This document shows positions 1 to 10,274 of a DNA stretch of 64,000 bases, in pieces (positions within the stretch are counted from its first letter, which is position 1; each line of letters starts with the position of its first letter). Below the pieces are notes generated by a model, which made no database searches, was not told where the DNA came from, and saw only the letters and a list, made by a program, of their open reading frames with translations. Source of the stretch: Phaeosaccion multiseriatum. Taxonomy: Eukaryota > Ochrophyta, other classes. The translations under genes were made by a program, and so were the position numbers. The stretch spans positions 496,001 through 560,000 of the forward strand of contig OZ218965.1 of assembly GCA_965112735.1 (NCBI GenBank), in the 5' to 3' direction.

Positions 1-355
1 CCCAGTTGTCCTGTTCTGCTGCTCTTTTTCCTCTCCCTCCTGCTCCTGCCTCTGACCCTGCTGCTGCACAGATTTTTGTGAGGCGCAAGTGCTGCTCCAC
101 CTACTGCTGTTGCTACAAGGAATCCTTCTACCACTGCTCCTGTCAGTCGTGCTGCGGAGGATAGCACCCCGGTGCCAATGGCAGGTGAATGTGCAACACG
201 TAAGTCACAAATGGGTCGCAGAGGCGGGAAATGACAGCCTGCGCGTGTTCTCGGTGGGGCCGAGACGACGTACCGTCCTAGATCTGTGCAGCTCTGATAA
301 GCGTGAGATGAGCTGCGTGACGAGGAAAGGTAAAGAGAGAATTTGCAATCACATG
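1..355. other. Downstream flank of the receptor gene; no gene assigned
   Basis: This stretch lies beyond the stop codon of the minus-strand receptor gene. The first 170 bases are rich in CTG/CAG-type triplets and short pyrimidine runs. I see no open frame with recognisable protein features on either strand. It may hold the receptor 3' untranslated region and the edge of a neighbouring gene outside the window. Confidence 0.4.
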
Positions 356-3300
356 CTATTTTTTAGGCGCAGCCTTCTTTTCATCGAACTCCCTCACTAT
401 CGTGTTCACCTCCTCGGTGACTCGCCTGGCGAAAGCGAACAGATCCTCTTGCTGGTCATTGCGGAGACCCGTGTGTGCTCCCACACCCCCCAGCAGGTCT
501 TTCGCAAGCTCGTCCGCTGTCTTGAACTTGTCCTTCTCAAGCCAACCCCAATCCCCTCCCTCCCCTTCGCTCCACTTTCCCCATGTCTCCTTCACGCCGC
601 GATGGTTGTCTTCTAATTTGCCCGTGTCCCCACATTCGTCAACCGTCAGCCCGAAAAAAAGCGGCACCAGCACTGCTTCCTTTTTCTCCGCCCTGTCCGT
701 GAAGATTTGCATCTCCCGAAGAGGCCACTCTCGGCACACAAAAGACGGACTCAGCACGACCACGCCAATCGGGGCGGCGTTGGCTACCTCGAGCATCTTG
801 TCCTCCGCGCCATCTCCTGCGCGCAAACTTGTCTCGTCCAAGAACGTCGCAATGCCTCTCATCTCCAGCATCCTGTAGAGCAGAAATACAATGCCCCGCT
901 TCTCCGGCCCCGCGTGACTCAGGAAGACGTCGTAATTGTCAGTGTCACACCCTGCCCCTATCGAACTGAGGCTTGAAAACAGACCTTCCTTTGGAGGGAC
1001 ATCAGGGAGCTCGCTGTACAGCAGCCCCGGAAACCTATTGTCGAGAGTGCTCTTGAGCCATCCGTAGCACCTGTTCCGCACTTCTGAGACTCTTTCCCCA
1101 CCCCCGCTTGTTGGTACTGCGTACACAGCCGCATATTTTTCTCCCACCGCTACAAAAACCGCAATGTCTCCGACCAAGAGGAACGCGCTACTGCTCGAAC
1201 ACGCCTTTATGTCCACTCCTGTGTGACCACTGCCGACCGAAGCCAGAAAGAGCGCCAACGTGCTCACTGGAAAGGGCATGTTGTCGGCTCTGATCCCCTT
1301 TTCCCATACTTTGCCCCCTGCGCCCCAGCATCTGAATGCACGCAGAGGGCCCTGCTCACTCACACTCGCCAGGCGAGCTGGAACGACATATTCGCAAGTC
1401 TCCGCACCCTCCATCCCGACGGAAATGAGAATGCCCTGCCGCACCAAGGTGTCCCGCGTGCTCGTGAACAAGGCACCGTCTCCGAGGACTCTGTCTCGAG
1501 CGTCTTTCACCGCCTCGCTGTCTTCTTGAGCCTCTTCACCCTCCATCCGGCACTGGTGCCAATGCTTCCACAGAATGAATAGGTAGGCGGAATTCAGCCG
1601 GCCCGTGCTGCAAAAGGCGCCGTCCTGCTCGAGCAGCTTGCTGTACACCACTTTTTCTCCCACAAGGCATGTCTCAGTCTCCTCGGGCGCGAAGAGCTCT
1701 CCTTTACATTGGTTCCAGGCACCGCCCTCCTTTGTCTGACGCTCGCTCAGCTTGTGGTCAGCCAACGGCCTGATCAACGCCATCAACCACGTCGGGTCAA
1801 GATGCACCACCTCCAGGCCAGCAGCGCCTCCCAAAAGCACAAAGCCTGCAGTTTCGTGCAAGCGCAAGGCCTCCCTTGCGGTGTTACTGTCTCCCCCCCC
1901 CCTACAGCACGTCTTCCATGCGAACAGCCCTCTTGGTGTTGGTCGTGCCTTTTTTACCACGTCAGAAAAAGGAGAAACTACATGTCCCTCCTCCCTCATG
2001 TCACTGAGCGCGAAATACACATCCCTCCATGACTTTGGGATTGCCATACCGACGCTTGGGAAGTGGCCACTATCTAGCGCAAGACTTTGGATGTGCTCCA
2101 TCACAGCCTCTACACCCGCGAATGACTCGGAGCTGAGAGCAAAGAACCCTTTCACCACAAGAGGCGATCGTGCCCCGATATTCACCTTTATCGCATGCTC
2201 CTTAACCTCAGCTTCCAGCTCCCCTAGAATGTCTTGCGGTTCTCTACTTGTACACTTATCTGAGTGGGTGCCCACCACGACCACCACACTCCCTGGGCAC
2301 TGTGCCTGCACCACCTCGAGCCAGGGCGTCACATCAGACCGTGCTGGAGATGGGGTAGTCTCAAAGCGGTGGAGATCAACAACCAAAACAAACAGGGCCT
2401 CTTGCGTCAGAAAGAGCGGGTGAATCGCCGAGTAGCACTGCTGACCACCGAAGTCCCAAAAGTGCACTTTCAGGGTCTTGCCATCCCGCTCTGGTGGCCG
2501 CCAAACGTGCGTCTCCACCAGCACGGTGGACGGCGACTCCTCCTTCGTCCGGGCAGGCCTACCCTCCAAGATTGAACGGAGGAGACTGGTTTTCCCAGCA
2601 CTGCCGGTCCCCAGCAAGACTGCCTTCAGATCCCAGCTAGTCGCAGGCCCCGATCTCTCCAAGTCTTTAAGAAATTGCACTACAGACGCTAGCCCATTTT
2701 GGCACACGCTGTCAGGCAGGCCGGCAAACGAATTCCCAGATATGTCGAGGGACAACCTGTGGGGAAGCTGGAGGAGACTCTGAGCGGTCTCAAGATCGAG
2801 TCCTGAAGGCGCCACAAGATCGGGGGGGGGGGGCAAATTGGAGAATTGGTCACTCTGAGATCAAGTCCAAAGGATGAAGAACAGGTATACGCGCACCACC
2901 TACCCGTGAGCTTGTTGTCGTTGAGGTCAAGAGAAGTCAGCTGGCTGAGACGCCCAAGCTCCGCCGGAATGCTCCCTGCAATGGGAGGAACGTTCTTTGT
3001 CATACGACTATCAAGTGGAAGGGACGCGAACGGGTACGCGTACCACCTACCTACAAGGCCCTGATTGGACAAATGGAGCTTGGTCAGATGGTTCTGGGTG
3101 TTGATGTCTTCTGGGAGACTGAGGCTGTTACGATAGAAAGAGTAATGCGTGATTTGCATCCCCAATCGCCCGATGAGGGCAGCGGGAATAGGACCTGTGT
3201 ATCGGAGGGAAGACATTGGCTTATACACAATGTCAAGCGAAAGGGACGCGAACGGGTGTGCGTACCACTCACCAGTGAGGTTATTGTTGCTGAGGTACAG

Positions 3301-5095
3301 TCGCTTAAGGTTCTGAAGACGTCCAAGCTCTCTTGGAATGCTCCCTGCGGATGGGTGGGAAGTTCTTTGGTCACACTGATATCAAGTGAAAGGGACGCGA
3401 ACGGGTGTGCGTACCACCTACCTTCTAGATTGTTCTGAGCGAGCACGAGTTCTCGAAGGTTCTGAAGACGTCCAAGTTCGGGCGGAATGTTCCCTGCGGA
3501 GCGGAGGAAAGTTCTTGGTCATACTTACATCAAGTCAAAGGGACGCGAACGGGTATGCGTACCACTTACCAGTGAGCTTGTTGTCCCAGAGGCTGAGCAC
3601 CCTCAGGTTCCGAAGACTTCCAAGCTCGGGTGGAATGCTCCCTGCGGAGCGAAGGAAAGTTCTTTGGTCATACTCAAATCAAGTGAAAGGGACGCCGACG
3701 GGTGTGCGTACCACTTACCTTCTAGACTGTTCCAGTTGAGCCAAAGTTCTCGAAGGTTCGAAAGCTGTCCTAGTTGCGGTGGAATATTCCCTGAGATGTG
3801 GGGAACGTTCTTCAGCCATACATATATCAAGTGAAAGGGACGCGAACGGGTGTGCGTACCACCTACCTTCTAGACTGTTCTGGTGGAGCTTAAGTTCTCG
3901 AAGGTTCGAAAGGTGTCCTAGTTCTGGCGGAATGTTCCCTGAGATGCGGGGAAAGTTCTTCAGCCATACTGATATCAAGTCAAAGGGACGCGAACGGGTG
4001 TGCGTAGCACTTACCAGTGAGCCTGTTTTTATAGAGGCTCAAAACCTCAAGCTTCTCCAGGCTTCCAAGCTCGGGTGGAATGCTCCCTGCGGAGCGAAGG
4101 AAAGTTCTTTGGTCACACTAACATCAAGTGAAAGGGACGCGAACGGGTGTGCGTACCACCTACCTTCTAGATTGTTACCAGAGAGCCAAAGTTCTCGAAG
4201 GTTCCAAAGCTGTCCTAGTTGCGGCGGAATGTTCCCTGAGATGTGGGGAAAGTTCTTCAGCCATACAAAATATCAAGTCAAAGGGACGCGAACGGGTGTG
4301 CGTACCACCTGCCTTCTAGACTGTTCCGGTTGAGCCCAAGTTCTCGAAGGTTCGAAAGCTGTCCTAGTTGCGGCGGAATGTTCCCTGAGATGTGGGGAAA
4401 GTTCTTCAGCCCTACCAAAATCGAAAGGACGCGAACGGGTGTGCGTACCACTCACCGGTGAGCTTGTTGGTGGAGAGGTCCAGAGTCTGAAGGTTCTTCA
4501 GACTTCCAAGCTCCCTAGGAATGCTCCCTGCGGAGTGGAGGAGAGTTCTTTGGTCATACTCATATCAAGTGAAAGGGACGCGAACGGGTACGCGTACCAC
4601 CTACCTTCTAGATTGTTACTGTGGAGCACTAGATCTCGAAGGTTTGACAGCTGTCCAAGTTGCGGCGGAATGCTCCCTGAGATGTGGGGAAAGTTCTTCA
4701 GCCATACATATATCAAGTGAAAGGGACGCGAACGGGTCGCTCGACTACCACGTCATGCCGCTTCATCACAATTTTTTGCCCCGCTTTGCTTCGTCCTTCC
4801 CGAATATTCTAGACCCATCACATTGTTGGATGAACAGAGAGAGAGAACTTTTCGAAAATTCTGGAAATGCTCTTCCGAACCAAGGCGGAACAACCATAAT
4901 CACGTCTCTCTCACCTTTGACGCGGTTGATGGGCAGTTTGAGCTTCACAACATGGTCATTCTCTACGGTCACTCCGACCCAGTTCTCCAGAGGTGCTTCC
5001 GTGCCCCATCCTTTCTTCTCACGCCAAGCGGGCCCGCTCGTGGCGTCAAAGACGTGTGCAAGTATTCTACGCTGCTCCTCGAGGACGCTAGACAT
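356..5095 (-). CDS. LRR-Roc-COR-TIR receptor (ROCO GTPase, NLR-like)
   Basis: Predicted intracellular receptor/GTPase of 1187 residues from 14 exons: 5095-4915, 4676-4605, 4527-4456, 4384-4313, 4235-4164, 4086-4015, 3938-3867, 3790-3719, 3641-3570, 3493-3422, 3344-3273, 3194-3051, 2975-2904 and 2802-356. All introns are phase 1 and the total (3564 nt) is in frame. Residues 1-60 match the LRR N-terminal cap (FDATSGPAWREKKGW, then ENWVGVTV). Residues 61-372 form 13 LRRs of 24 residues, of the type GSIPPQLGQLSNLRDLVL. The last exon carries the Roc GTPase: P-loop GTGSAGKTS (437-445), DFGGQ (489-493) and THSD (551-554) in the base-recognition position. A COR-like region follows, then a TIR domain from about 994 (DVFLSHAG). 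Glu1069 in WPLREMQIF sits where TIR NADases have their catalytic Glu. The start was chosen as the ATG just before the LRR cap. The acceptor at 2803 is the least certain junction. An immune or sensing role is inferred from domain order. Confidence 0.85.
2904..4676 (-). repeat. Tandem LRR exon-intron modules (about 149 bp each)
   Basis: Twelve exons in this interval encode LRRs. Eleven are exactly 72 nt (one 24-residue repeat) and one (3051-3194) is 144 nt (two repeats). They are separated by introns of 71-78 nt. The introns are nearly copies of one another: just inside each donor is a shared core (plus strand aagggacgcgaacgggt). Exon plus intron therefore forms a 147-150 bp module repeated in tandem. 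All module introns are phase 1, so any module can be gained or lost without breaking the frame. This points to array growth by unequal exchange or replication slippage across whole modules. Confidence 0.9.
4311..4312 (-). other. Non-canonical GC splice donor in one LRR module
   Basis: Eleven of the module-array donors read GT (GTAGGTGG, GTGAGTGG or GTAAGTGG). The donor after the exon 4384-4313 reads GCAGGTGG, a single T-to-C change. GC-AG introns are a known minor class and the flanking bases still fit the consensus, so the exon is probably still used. Confidence 0.6.
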
Positions 5096-5639
5096 CGTAA
5101 CCTTCGTAATACGCAAACACTGGTGACAGCTCGCCCTGTTCTTACTAGGCGTATTGCACACAAAGTCGTGAACGAGCTTTGAATCCATAAAGTTCACAAA
5201 TGGATCACGGTACCTGCCTGAATGTGGATATCGAATGACATGATCCACACGCGTTCTTGCCTTGAAGAAGAGACGCTACCAGAAGACCCTCACGTACAAG
5301 GCCTATGTAGTGAATCGCAAGTAATGATGGAGCGTTTTTCGGACTCAAGCAACGCGCCGTGGGAAAGAGAACACAAGAAAATCCCAACGAAGAACGTCTT
5401 CGCGATGCCACTACTGTCAAAGGAGAAACGCGAAAGATGCAAGCAATATACCGGTGTGGATCGGAAGGATAGCAGCGGATCGAATGATGACGACAACTGT
5501 TTCTTTTTGCACGACTTTCTAAACTCTCCGGCATCAGGCATCAGTAACCTAATGAAGGTCACACTTCATCGCACACGTCCATCATGTGAGCAAGTATTCA
5601 TGCGAGGGAATATGTTCCAGGTGCCCTCCCATTGCCCTG
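5096..5639. other. Upstream flank of receptor gene; no gene assigned
   Basis: This interval lies between the receptor start codon and the integrase-like fragment. A plus-strand frame is open from 5222 into the integrase-like domain, but its first 130 or so residues show no recognisable motif and may be chance reading through. The minus-strand receptor promoter should lie in the first few hundred bases; I see no clear core element. Confidence 0.35.
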
Positions 5640-6013
5640 CTTTGCAGATGACAGCGGACACTCTGCCTCAGGTAGCTGACATCCACAACCGATGGCGCCA
5701 GGGACAGGTACCGGAGTTTCGGCGTGGTGAAGGGGATGGAGATGGGGTGTGGGTGCACAGTTACCGCCAGCGTACTGGACGCAAGGGCAAGCTTGATCCT
5801 GTGCGATGGTTTGGTCCGTATCGTGTTGTTCAGCGTTTGAGGGAAGGGGGAGCCACTTACTTTTGCAAGCGACTGGCTTCGGGTCTTCCAAAGGTGGGCT
5901 GGGTGCATGGGAACCGTCTTCGGCTGTACACGGGTGATGAGGAAGACATCCCGGCTGCTCGCTCCTCCTGTTCGTCCACGGCCTCCTGTTCCGAGGCTTC
6001 CAGACGATCGTAG
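5640..6013 (+). pseudogene. LTR-retrotransposon integrase C-terminal fragment
   Basis: The plus frame ending at the TAG at 6011-6013 encodes a segment typical of the extreme C-terminus of Ty3/gypsy-type integrases. A GDGVWV strand comes first, then a basic stretch, then the GPY/F-type motif VRWFGPYRVVQRL (about 5798-5836), and finally GWVHGNRLRLYTG. The integrase catalytic core, RNase H and reverse transcriptase were not found upstream. This is therefore a decayed 3' end of a pol gene, or a captured fragment. The following kilobase is GC-rich and low in complexity, and may hold further eroded element sequence (an EGDEVRLLR-like string near 6730). Confidence 0.6.
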
Positions 6014-7021
6014 AGGACTTGCCCAGCGACGTGAGGCGCGAGGGGCGGGAAGAAGAGGTGCTGTGAGGCATTACGCTGCGGCTCAGGGGCGAGAGCGACG
6101 GGTGGTTCGGAGGGGGCGCGTTGGTGATCCACAGCAGGAGCGGGAGGTTAAGAAGTGCCTCTTCCTCACACGCTGGCCCATGCTTCACAGTTGACGAGGG
6201 AGCGTCCGTATCAACGAGGAGTGGTGGTGTTAGTGCGGGGCTCGGCGTGGGGGGAAGATTTGGGGCGGCCTCACGACAGCTCCCTCAGCCCCCTCAGCAG
6301 CAGCAGCAACCCGCGCCCAGTGGTGGTGGTGGAGGGGGGCTTGGACCGAACGGCTCGCTCACCCCTACGTCAGTAACCTTCTCCTCTGGTCCCAACTCCT
6401 CTGTACTGACAAGGGAGCCGGAGGAGGTGGTGATGGAGCCTGTGGTGGTGGGGGTGGAGGGAGAAGAAGGTTGGCGTGTTGCATAGCTACCTTCGGAGGT
6501 GGCCCTTGGGTGAGGCGGCGGGGGGCGCGTGTTCGGCTCCGCTCTGCTGCTGCAGCTGCAGACGGGGTGGGTGAGGCACACCTCCGGCCGGCCCTGCGGG
6601 TGGGTGTGGAGACAGGGGAGCGCCTGCCCAGGGCCAGCAGAGCAGCAGCACCGCGGCAGCAGCAGCAGGATGATCGTAGCAGCGGCCGTCTACAGCAAAA
6701 TCGCCGCGCTCGGTGGAGAGAGGGGGATGAGGTGCGCCTCTTGCGAAGGGGGGAGGGGGATGCTCTCAGTGCCCACCCACCCACCCACCCCGGTGAGAGG
6801 GAGCTCTGGCGTGGGGTTGAAAAGGGCTCAAAGGGATGAGGTCAGATAGAAATATGTGCGGCCCACGCACGCTTTCTCTCTTTCCTCTTGCGGAACGGAC
6901 TGTGGCGAGAGGGAATAGGGCGAACACCACCAGCGCTGAGCAGATGGTAGCAGATGCCGCCGTGTGAGCCGCACGGCCTTGAGGATCTTCAGCAGCGGAG
7001 GGCATCGCAGAAGTGAAGGCA

Positions 7022-7069
<48 letters not shown>

Positions 7070-8290
7070 CGGTAGAACTAGGACGTCCCGAAGCGCCACG
7101 CACGCAGGAAGCCTAGGAGGCCGCAAGGGGCCTCCTATCAACACGGCCGTGAGCAGCCTTCATCGCAGCCATCTTCGGAGTCAAGCTCGCCTACGACGAC
7201 GTGGTGAGTGGGGGAGGGAACGATGGAGGGCGGGCGGGCGGGAGGGAGGGTGGGAGGGAGGGAGGGAGAAAGAGAGCGCGTCCGTGAGTGGGGGAGTAAG
7301 CCAAACTGTACTGTAGGCGAAACTGTCATGCAACACCGAAGGGGCATCAACAGAGACCAAAACCCTTCCGTCTTGTCCGTGCTATTCAGTCCGATCGTCC
7401 GAGCGCTCTCTCCAGACTGTCGCACACCCGATCTCATGTTTTCACTCACTTCCTCCCTCCCGTTGCGCCTCCAACTTGCTCCACTTCGAATCCGCTCAGC
7501 GTAAGCGGTACCGCGCCTCGGGGGGGCGGCTCTCATGCTGACTATGGCAATGAACGCCTTTATCCCTCACGCTGCCGTCAGCTTTAAGGCTACTCAGACT
7601 TAGAGGGTGAGTCGAGGAGGGAGGGTGTGGGCGGGTGCGTGCGTGCGTGCGTGCGTGCGTGAGTGCCCCGCTCCACGCAGACCTGAGTGCAGAGGGGGAA
7701 AAACACACCGGTTTCACTAAGAAGCAGCGGCAGTAGGGCGGAGGGGGAGGGGGGGGCTTTCGTCGGCAAACCGAAGGGTGCAGAGAAGAGACCTTCCGCC
7801 CTGCTGCCTCCCGTCCCACCGAGAGGCTGTGACGATCTCCCTCTGCACCTGCCCGGCTCCCCCCTCGCCGGGCCCTGAGTTGTGTCCCCCGTCGGCAGCG
7901 GTCAGAAGGATAGGAGGGCGGGCCCGAATCATGTCATGGATGGCGACGACGTAGCATAATTTCCGACGTCCAACTAGACGCTGACGGGCCTCTCTCTGCC
8001 CTCCTTTGTTTGGAGGTGCACTGCGTACTTTGTCGATTGTCTCGCAGAGAATGGTTCACTCTACGTAACGGCATGTCGACCCACCTCTTCCCCCACCCCC
8101 ACCCCCCTCTCCACCCTCCACCTCCCCCGCCCCCCCACATACCCTTTTCTACTGACCTGACCCAATCCTGACCTGGCCTGCACTGGACTGGTCCGTCCCT
8201 CCCCTCGCCTCCGCATCTCACCCCTCTTGTCGCTCACTGTCACCGCCACTGCCACCGCCACTGCCACCTCGCCCGACACCACACTGGCAG
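6014..8290. other. GC-rich low-complexity region with microsatellites
   Basis: No gene is assigned. The region contains a CAG run at about 7021-7069, GA/GGGA-rich blocks near 7225-7285, a GTGC run near 7633-7665 and a C-rich block near 8080-8140. Frames on both strands are long only because of G+C bias. A short hydrophobic open segment at about 7525-7590 (ALMLTMAMNAFIP) may be an exon of the possible membrane-protein gene downstream, but I could not connect it in frame. Confidence 0.35.
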
Positions 8291-9598
8291 GCTCGGCACG
8301 GTGTTCACTGTGTGCCTCATGGACAGCCCGGGCATGCCCGTGTTGGTGCTGCCGTTTGCTGCCATCGCCGTCTTGGATGGAGTGAAGTTCGTGTGCTTTC
8401 ACATGTACCGCATCCTGCCGTGCCCGAGTGATGTGATCCTGGGCCTGCTCAACAGCATGCCCTCGTGCACATTTTTGAAGCTTCTGAGGAGGAGCACCCA
8501 GGTCAGTCTGAAACACGAACGTCACGTGACGCATACACACACCTTCCTGGTGCTGACCGGTGGGCTACATGCTCTACCCGTGTTGTGGACACCCGTCACC
8601 GCGGTGCGTGAGGTCTGCTCTTTTGCCTCTCTGTCTCGTCATCTCTGTGTTTCCTATATCCCTCTATCAGTAGTTCTCTTTCCTCTCTCTCTCTTCGTGG
8701 CTGTGTTTGTGTATCTCCATCTGTTCCCTCTCTCTCTGTCCCCCGCCCTTCCCGTCTCCTCTCACTTACCCCCTCTCTTCCCCCTCCTCCCTCCTCCTCC
8801 CTCCTCCTCCTGCTGCTGCTGATGTTGCGTTCCCTTGGTTGGCACTTCTCTCTGGCCTCTTCCCCCCTCCCCCTCTGCTCGCTGCCCTCTCCTCCCTCTC
8901 TCTCTTTCGCTCTGTGATCGTGCGCGCTCTCTCTCTCTTCCTCTCTGTCCCGCTTGTTCCAGGAGGCCGCAAGCCTTCGAGGCGGCGCTCTTCACTGGGC
9001 CGCGGACAGCCACGCCACAATGGCAGCTCGCAAGTACTGCCAAGTAAGTCAGAGAAGGAAGAGGAAACAGACCTCCTTCCTGTTTGCTTTCGCTGCAGGA
9101 GGGACTCACTCACTCACTGGCTGGGGCGCAGAGGGTCGCACTCCTCCTGTCCGTGCGCTCTTGCCTTACCCTGTGCCCGCTAGTCGTGAATCAGTGTGAC
9201 GTCTTTGTGGATCGATGACCTCACCTCCCCGCTGTGCCTACCCGACACCAGGTAAGCCGCCCAGCAGCACCGAGGGGGAAGGTGGTACGAGCGAGATCAT
9301 GCCGAGCTTGGCCGGCAGTGCAGATGCCCATACACCTCTCCACAAAGAGAGCGCTGGGCTGGCTGGGCGCAGTGAGGGTGAGTCAGGGTGGTACTGCGAG
9401 GATAGGATGCGGCGCTGGACTCCTTTTGAAAGAGGGCTATAATACTTACTCCTCGTCCTGGTGCTGCTCGTGTCCTTGTGGACCATGTATGCTCCGTTGT
9501 TCGAAGGCCCCATGAGAGCACAGAATCAGACTGTAAGTAGAAAGCAGAGGAAGAGGAGGTTGCAGAGTTGGCGTTGGGCGTGGCGGGGGCCGTGTTGA
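8291..9598 (+). CDS. Possible multi-exon membrane-protein gene, unrecognised (partial model)
   Basis: Three segments look like exons. 8291-8603 follows a CAG acceptor and encodes hydrophobic stretches (MPVLVLPFAAIAVLDGVKF, LVLTGGLHALPVL) with high G+C at third codon positions. 8963-9043 is 81 nt, bounded by TTCCAG and GTAAGT, and keeps the same phase. A late open segment near 9440-9598 encodes LLLVLVLLVSLWTMY, a good membrane helix, followed by a basic tail and a TGA. The long pyrimidine-rich stretch 8604-8962 would be an intron. I could not link the 81-nt exon to the last segment without a stop, and no start exon is clear. The family is not recognised. It could be a decayed gene. Confidence 0.3.
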
Positions 9599-10035
9599 GC
9601 GGATCTTCTCTCCTGCGCACTCTCGACAGGACAAGATAGATGGGTGGAGCTCCAGGAGAACACTTTGAATTTGATGTATCTTTATTTGCCCAACCTATGT
9701 ACTAGTACAATGTAACAAAACAATTGTTTGAGGTACCTATATGCCTCCAAAGGTGCAAAATGCTGCTCGCTCAGCGCTCTAACCATATGCTTGTATGTAC
9801 CGCTGCTTCAGCAGCGAAGCCACGGAAGTTCTGTTCTCGCAGAGTGGAGTCGACGGAGAAACAGGGTATTGAGAGCCGAAAATGCTGCTCGCTCAGCGCT
9901 CTAACCATATGCTTCTATGTACACGGCTATTCAGACCGATTTTTCCTCGGACCAACTGCACCTCTACTGCCCACATGACCACAAGTCAGTCTCAAGGTGC
10001 AGCTGAAGAAGAGCAGCAGCAGCCCTCACCACTAG
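9599..10035. other. Element fragments and a duplicated 35-bp segment
   Basis: The stretch 9801-9880 is a fragment of the 0.8-kb element family described further right: it begins cgctgcttcagcagcg and stops after the gagagccga segment. On both sides of it (about 9757-9800 and 9882-9922) lies a near-identical sequence containing cagcgctctaaccatatg. The duplicate flanks look like a long target-site duplication or a small tandem copy. No gene is seen. Confidence 0.4.
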
Positions 10036-10251
10036 AGTAGGGCCCAAGGACAGACGCTCTCCCGCATTGGTGTTGACCTACGAGGCGATGTCTTCTCCCA
10101 CGGACAGCTCTACGTCGCCCTCTCCCGAGCCAAAGACCACGACCACGTCGTCGTCCATGTCCAGCTCTCGCGCCTCTTGGACGGCGTCGCCCACACTGCC
10201 AATAATAATATTACATACCCTGCCTTTATTAACGCTGCTCTATCCTCATAG
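10036..10251 (+). pseudogene. Pif1/Helitron-type helicase C-terminal fragment
   Basis: The plus frame from 10036 to the TAG at 10249-10251 reads [20 protein letters not shown], followed by [11 protein letters not shown]. This is the signature of the last helicase motifs in Pif1-type helicases, including those fused to Rep in Helitron transposases. An in-frame stop at 10033-10035 cuts it off and no upstream helicase motifs are seen, so only the tail remains. The neighbouring repeats (10275-11144) fit a graveyard of transposons. It could also derive from a free-standing Pif1 gene; Helitron origin is the commoner explanation. Confidence 0.7.
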
Positions 10252-10274
10252 AACTCTCCCTCCCTCCCTTATCC

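Noticed and set aside
356-2423. Plus-strand frames opposite the receptor (for example 1752-2423)
   Set aside because: They are antisense shadows of a gene with clear Roc, COR and TIR motifs and show no protein features of their own.
8061-8540. Minus-strand 159-codon frame opposite the possible membrane-protein exon
   Set aside because: Codon composition and hydrophobic pattern favour the plus strand; the minus peptide is His/Val-Ala repeat-like with no domain.
10206-10214. TAATATTAC, the nonanucleotide of some circular single-stranded DNA replication origins
   Set aside because: It falls inside the helicase reading frame (codons for NNNITYP), has no flanking stem, and no Rep gene of that kind is present. 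Chance match.
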